From Platerodrilus igneus (lineage: Eukaryota > Arthropoda > Insecta > Coleoptera > Lycidae): DNA of 64,000 nt. A model generated the notes under the pieces. That model did not search any database. It was not told the origin of the DNA and saw only the letters and a list, made by a program, of their open reading frames with translations. This document shows, piece by piece, positions 63,830 through 64,000 of this stretch; the first letter of the stretch is position 1; each line of letters opens with the position of its first letter. The DNA lies in the NCBI GenBank assembly GCA_036346225.1, contig JARFIW010001364.1, forward strand, positions 1,240,001 through 1,304,000, written 5' to 3'. The position numbers were made by a program, and so were the translations under genes.

Positions 63830-64000
63830 GTAATTAGAGGTTGTATGATTATTTTTATGAGTATGTAATTTTTTTTATTTTCAGGCCTTTCTTTAATTTT
63901 TGTATGTATCATACCCCGTCCACTCACTGAATGAGCCCGGCCAATTTCTTTTTTCTTCTTTGTCTTTTAGGCTACGTAAATGCATGTAGCAAACACATAA

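Noticed and set aside
63691..63927. Minus-strand open frame including an (IY)n run
   Set aside because: The run is a translated (TA)n tract; the rest has no recognisable content.

Overview
The window looks like accessory, transposon-rich DNA from a large animal genome, most likely an insect or other arthropod. It is AT-rich, has spliced THAP/P-type transposases with GT-AG introns, and carries insect-typical element families (pogo, P/THAP9, hAT, Ty3/gypsy, Penelope-like, RTE-like and CR1-like LINEs). I recognise no intact single-copy host gene. Nearly everything readable is a mobile element, most of it broken, and several elements are nested in each other. The species cannot be fixed from the sequence alone.

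Layout: 1-1755 is a minus-strand RTE-like LINE cut by the window edge. 3843-6441 is a hAT-type element with an exact 8-bp target duplication and GC-rich GGGCCGGGCC arrays inside each end. 6980-10009 is a pogo-type element with a near-complete but broken transposase carrying a C-terminal PHD-like finger. 10253-17398 is P-A, a THAP9-like P transposase (plus strand) interrupted at 11465-15926 by Gy1, a gypsy element on the minus strand with exact 5-bp TSD, LTRs, PBS and PPT. P-A is cut at its 3' end by Gy2 (17400-19229, plus), the 3' end of a gypsy element whose pol carries a macrodomain and a CCCH zinc finger. Gy3 is a third gypsy, split into 19230-19957 and 39917-about 41990 by P-B, a P-type element of about 20 kb (19958-39916) with a 25-bp perfect TIR and a 7-bp TSD. 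P-B itself contains a TTAA-flanked MITE, a truncated CR1-like LINE, an orphan integrase fragment and the young full-length gypsy Gy4 (27968-37250). Gy5 (45461-51285, minus) is a second, longer copy of the macrodomain-bearing gypsy family; it abuts Gy6 (51286-about 54510, plus), a C-rich gypsy related to Gy4. 54640-55300 is an AC-rich satellite with a hairpin-bearing core. 57181-60903 is a Penelope-like element with RT and GIY-YIG endonuclease, bounded by inverted arms of about 890 bp with hammerhead-like cores and (TA)n tracts. 60946-61898 is a small composite element with two inverted tRNA-like modules and a well-formed hammerhead core.

The most notable system is the Gy2/Gy5 gypsy family. 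Its pol polyprotein runs from the integrase C-terminal domain straight into an OARD1/TARG1-type ADP-ribose hydrolase macrodomain, then a CCCH zinc finger, and the coding frame continues across the polypurine tract into the 3' LTR. Two divergent copies keep the fold motifs and the two residues equivalent to the TARG1 catalytic Lys and Asp, which suggests the module was functional in the family. A role in removing host ADP-ribosylation during retrotransposition is my inference. All functional statements rest on motif recognition by eye; no database search was run.
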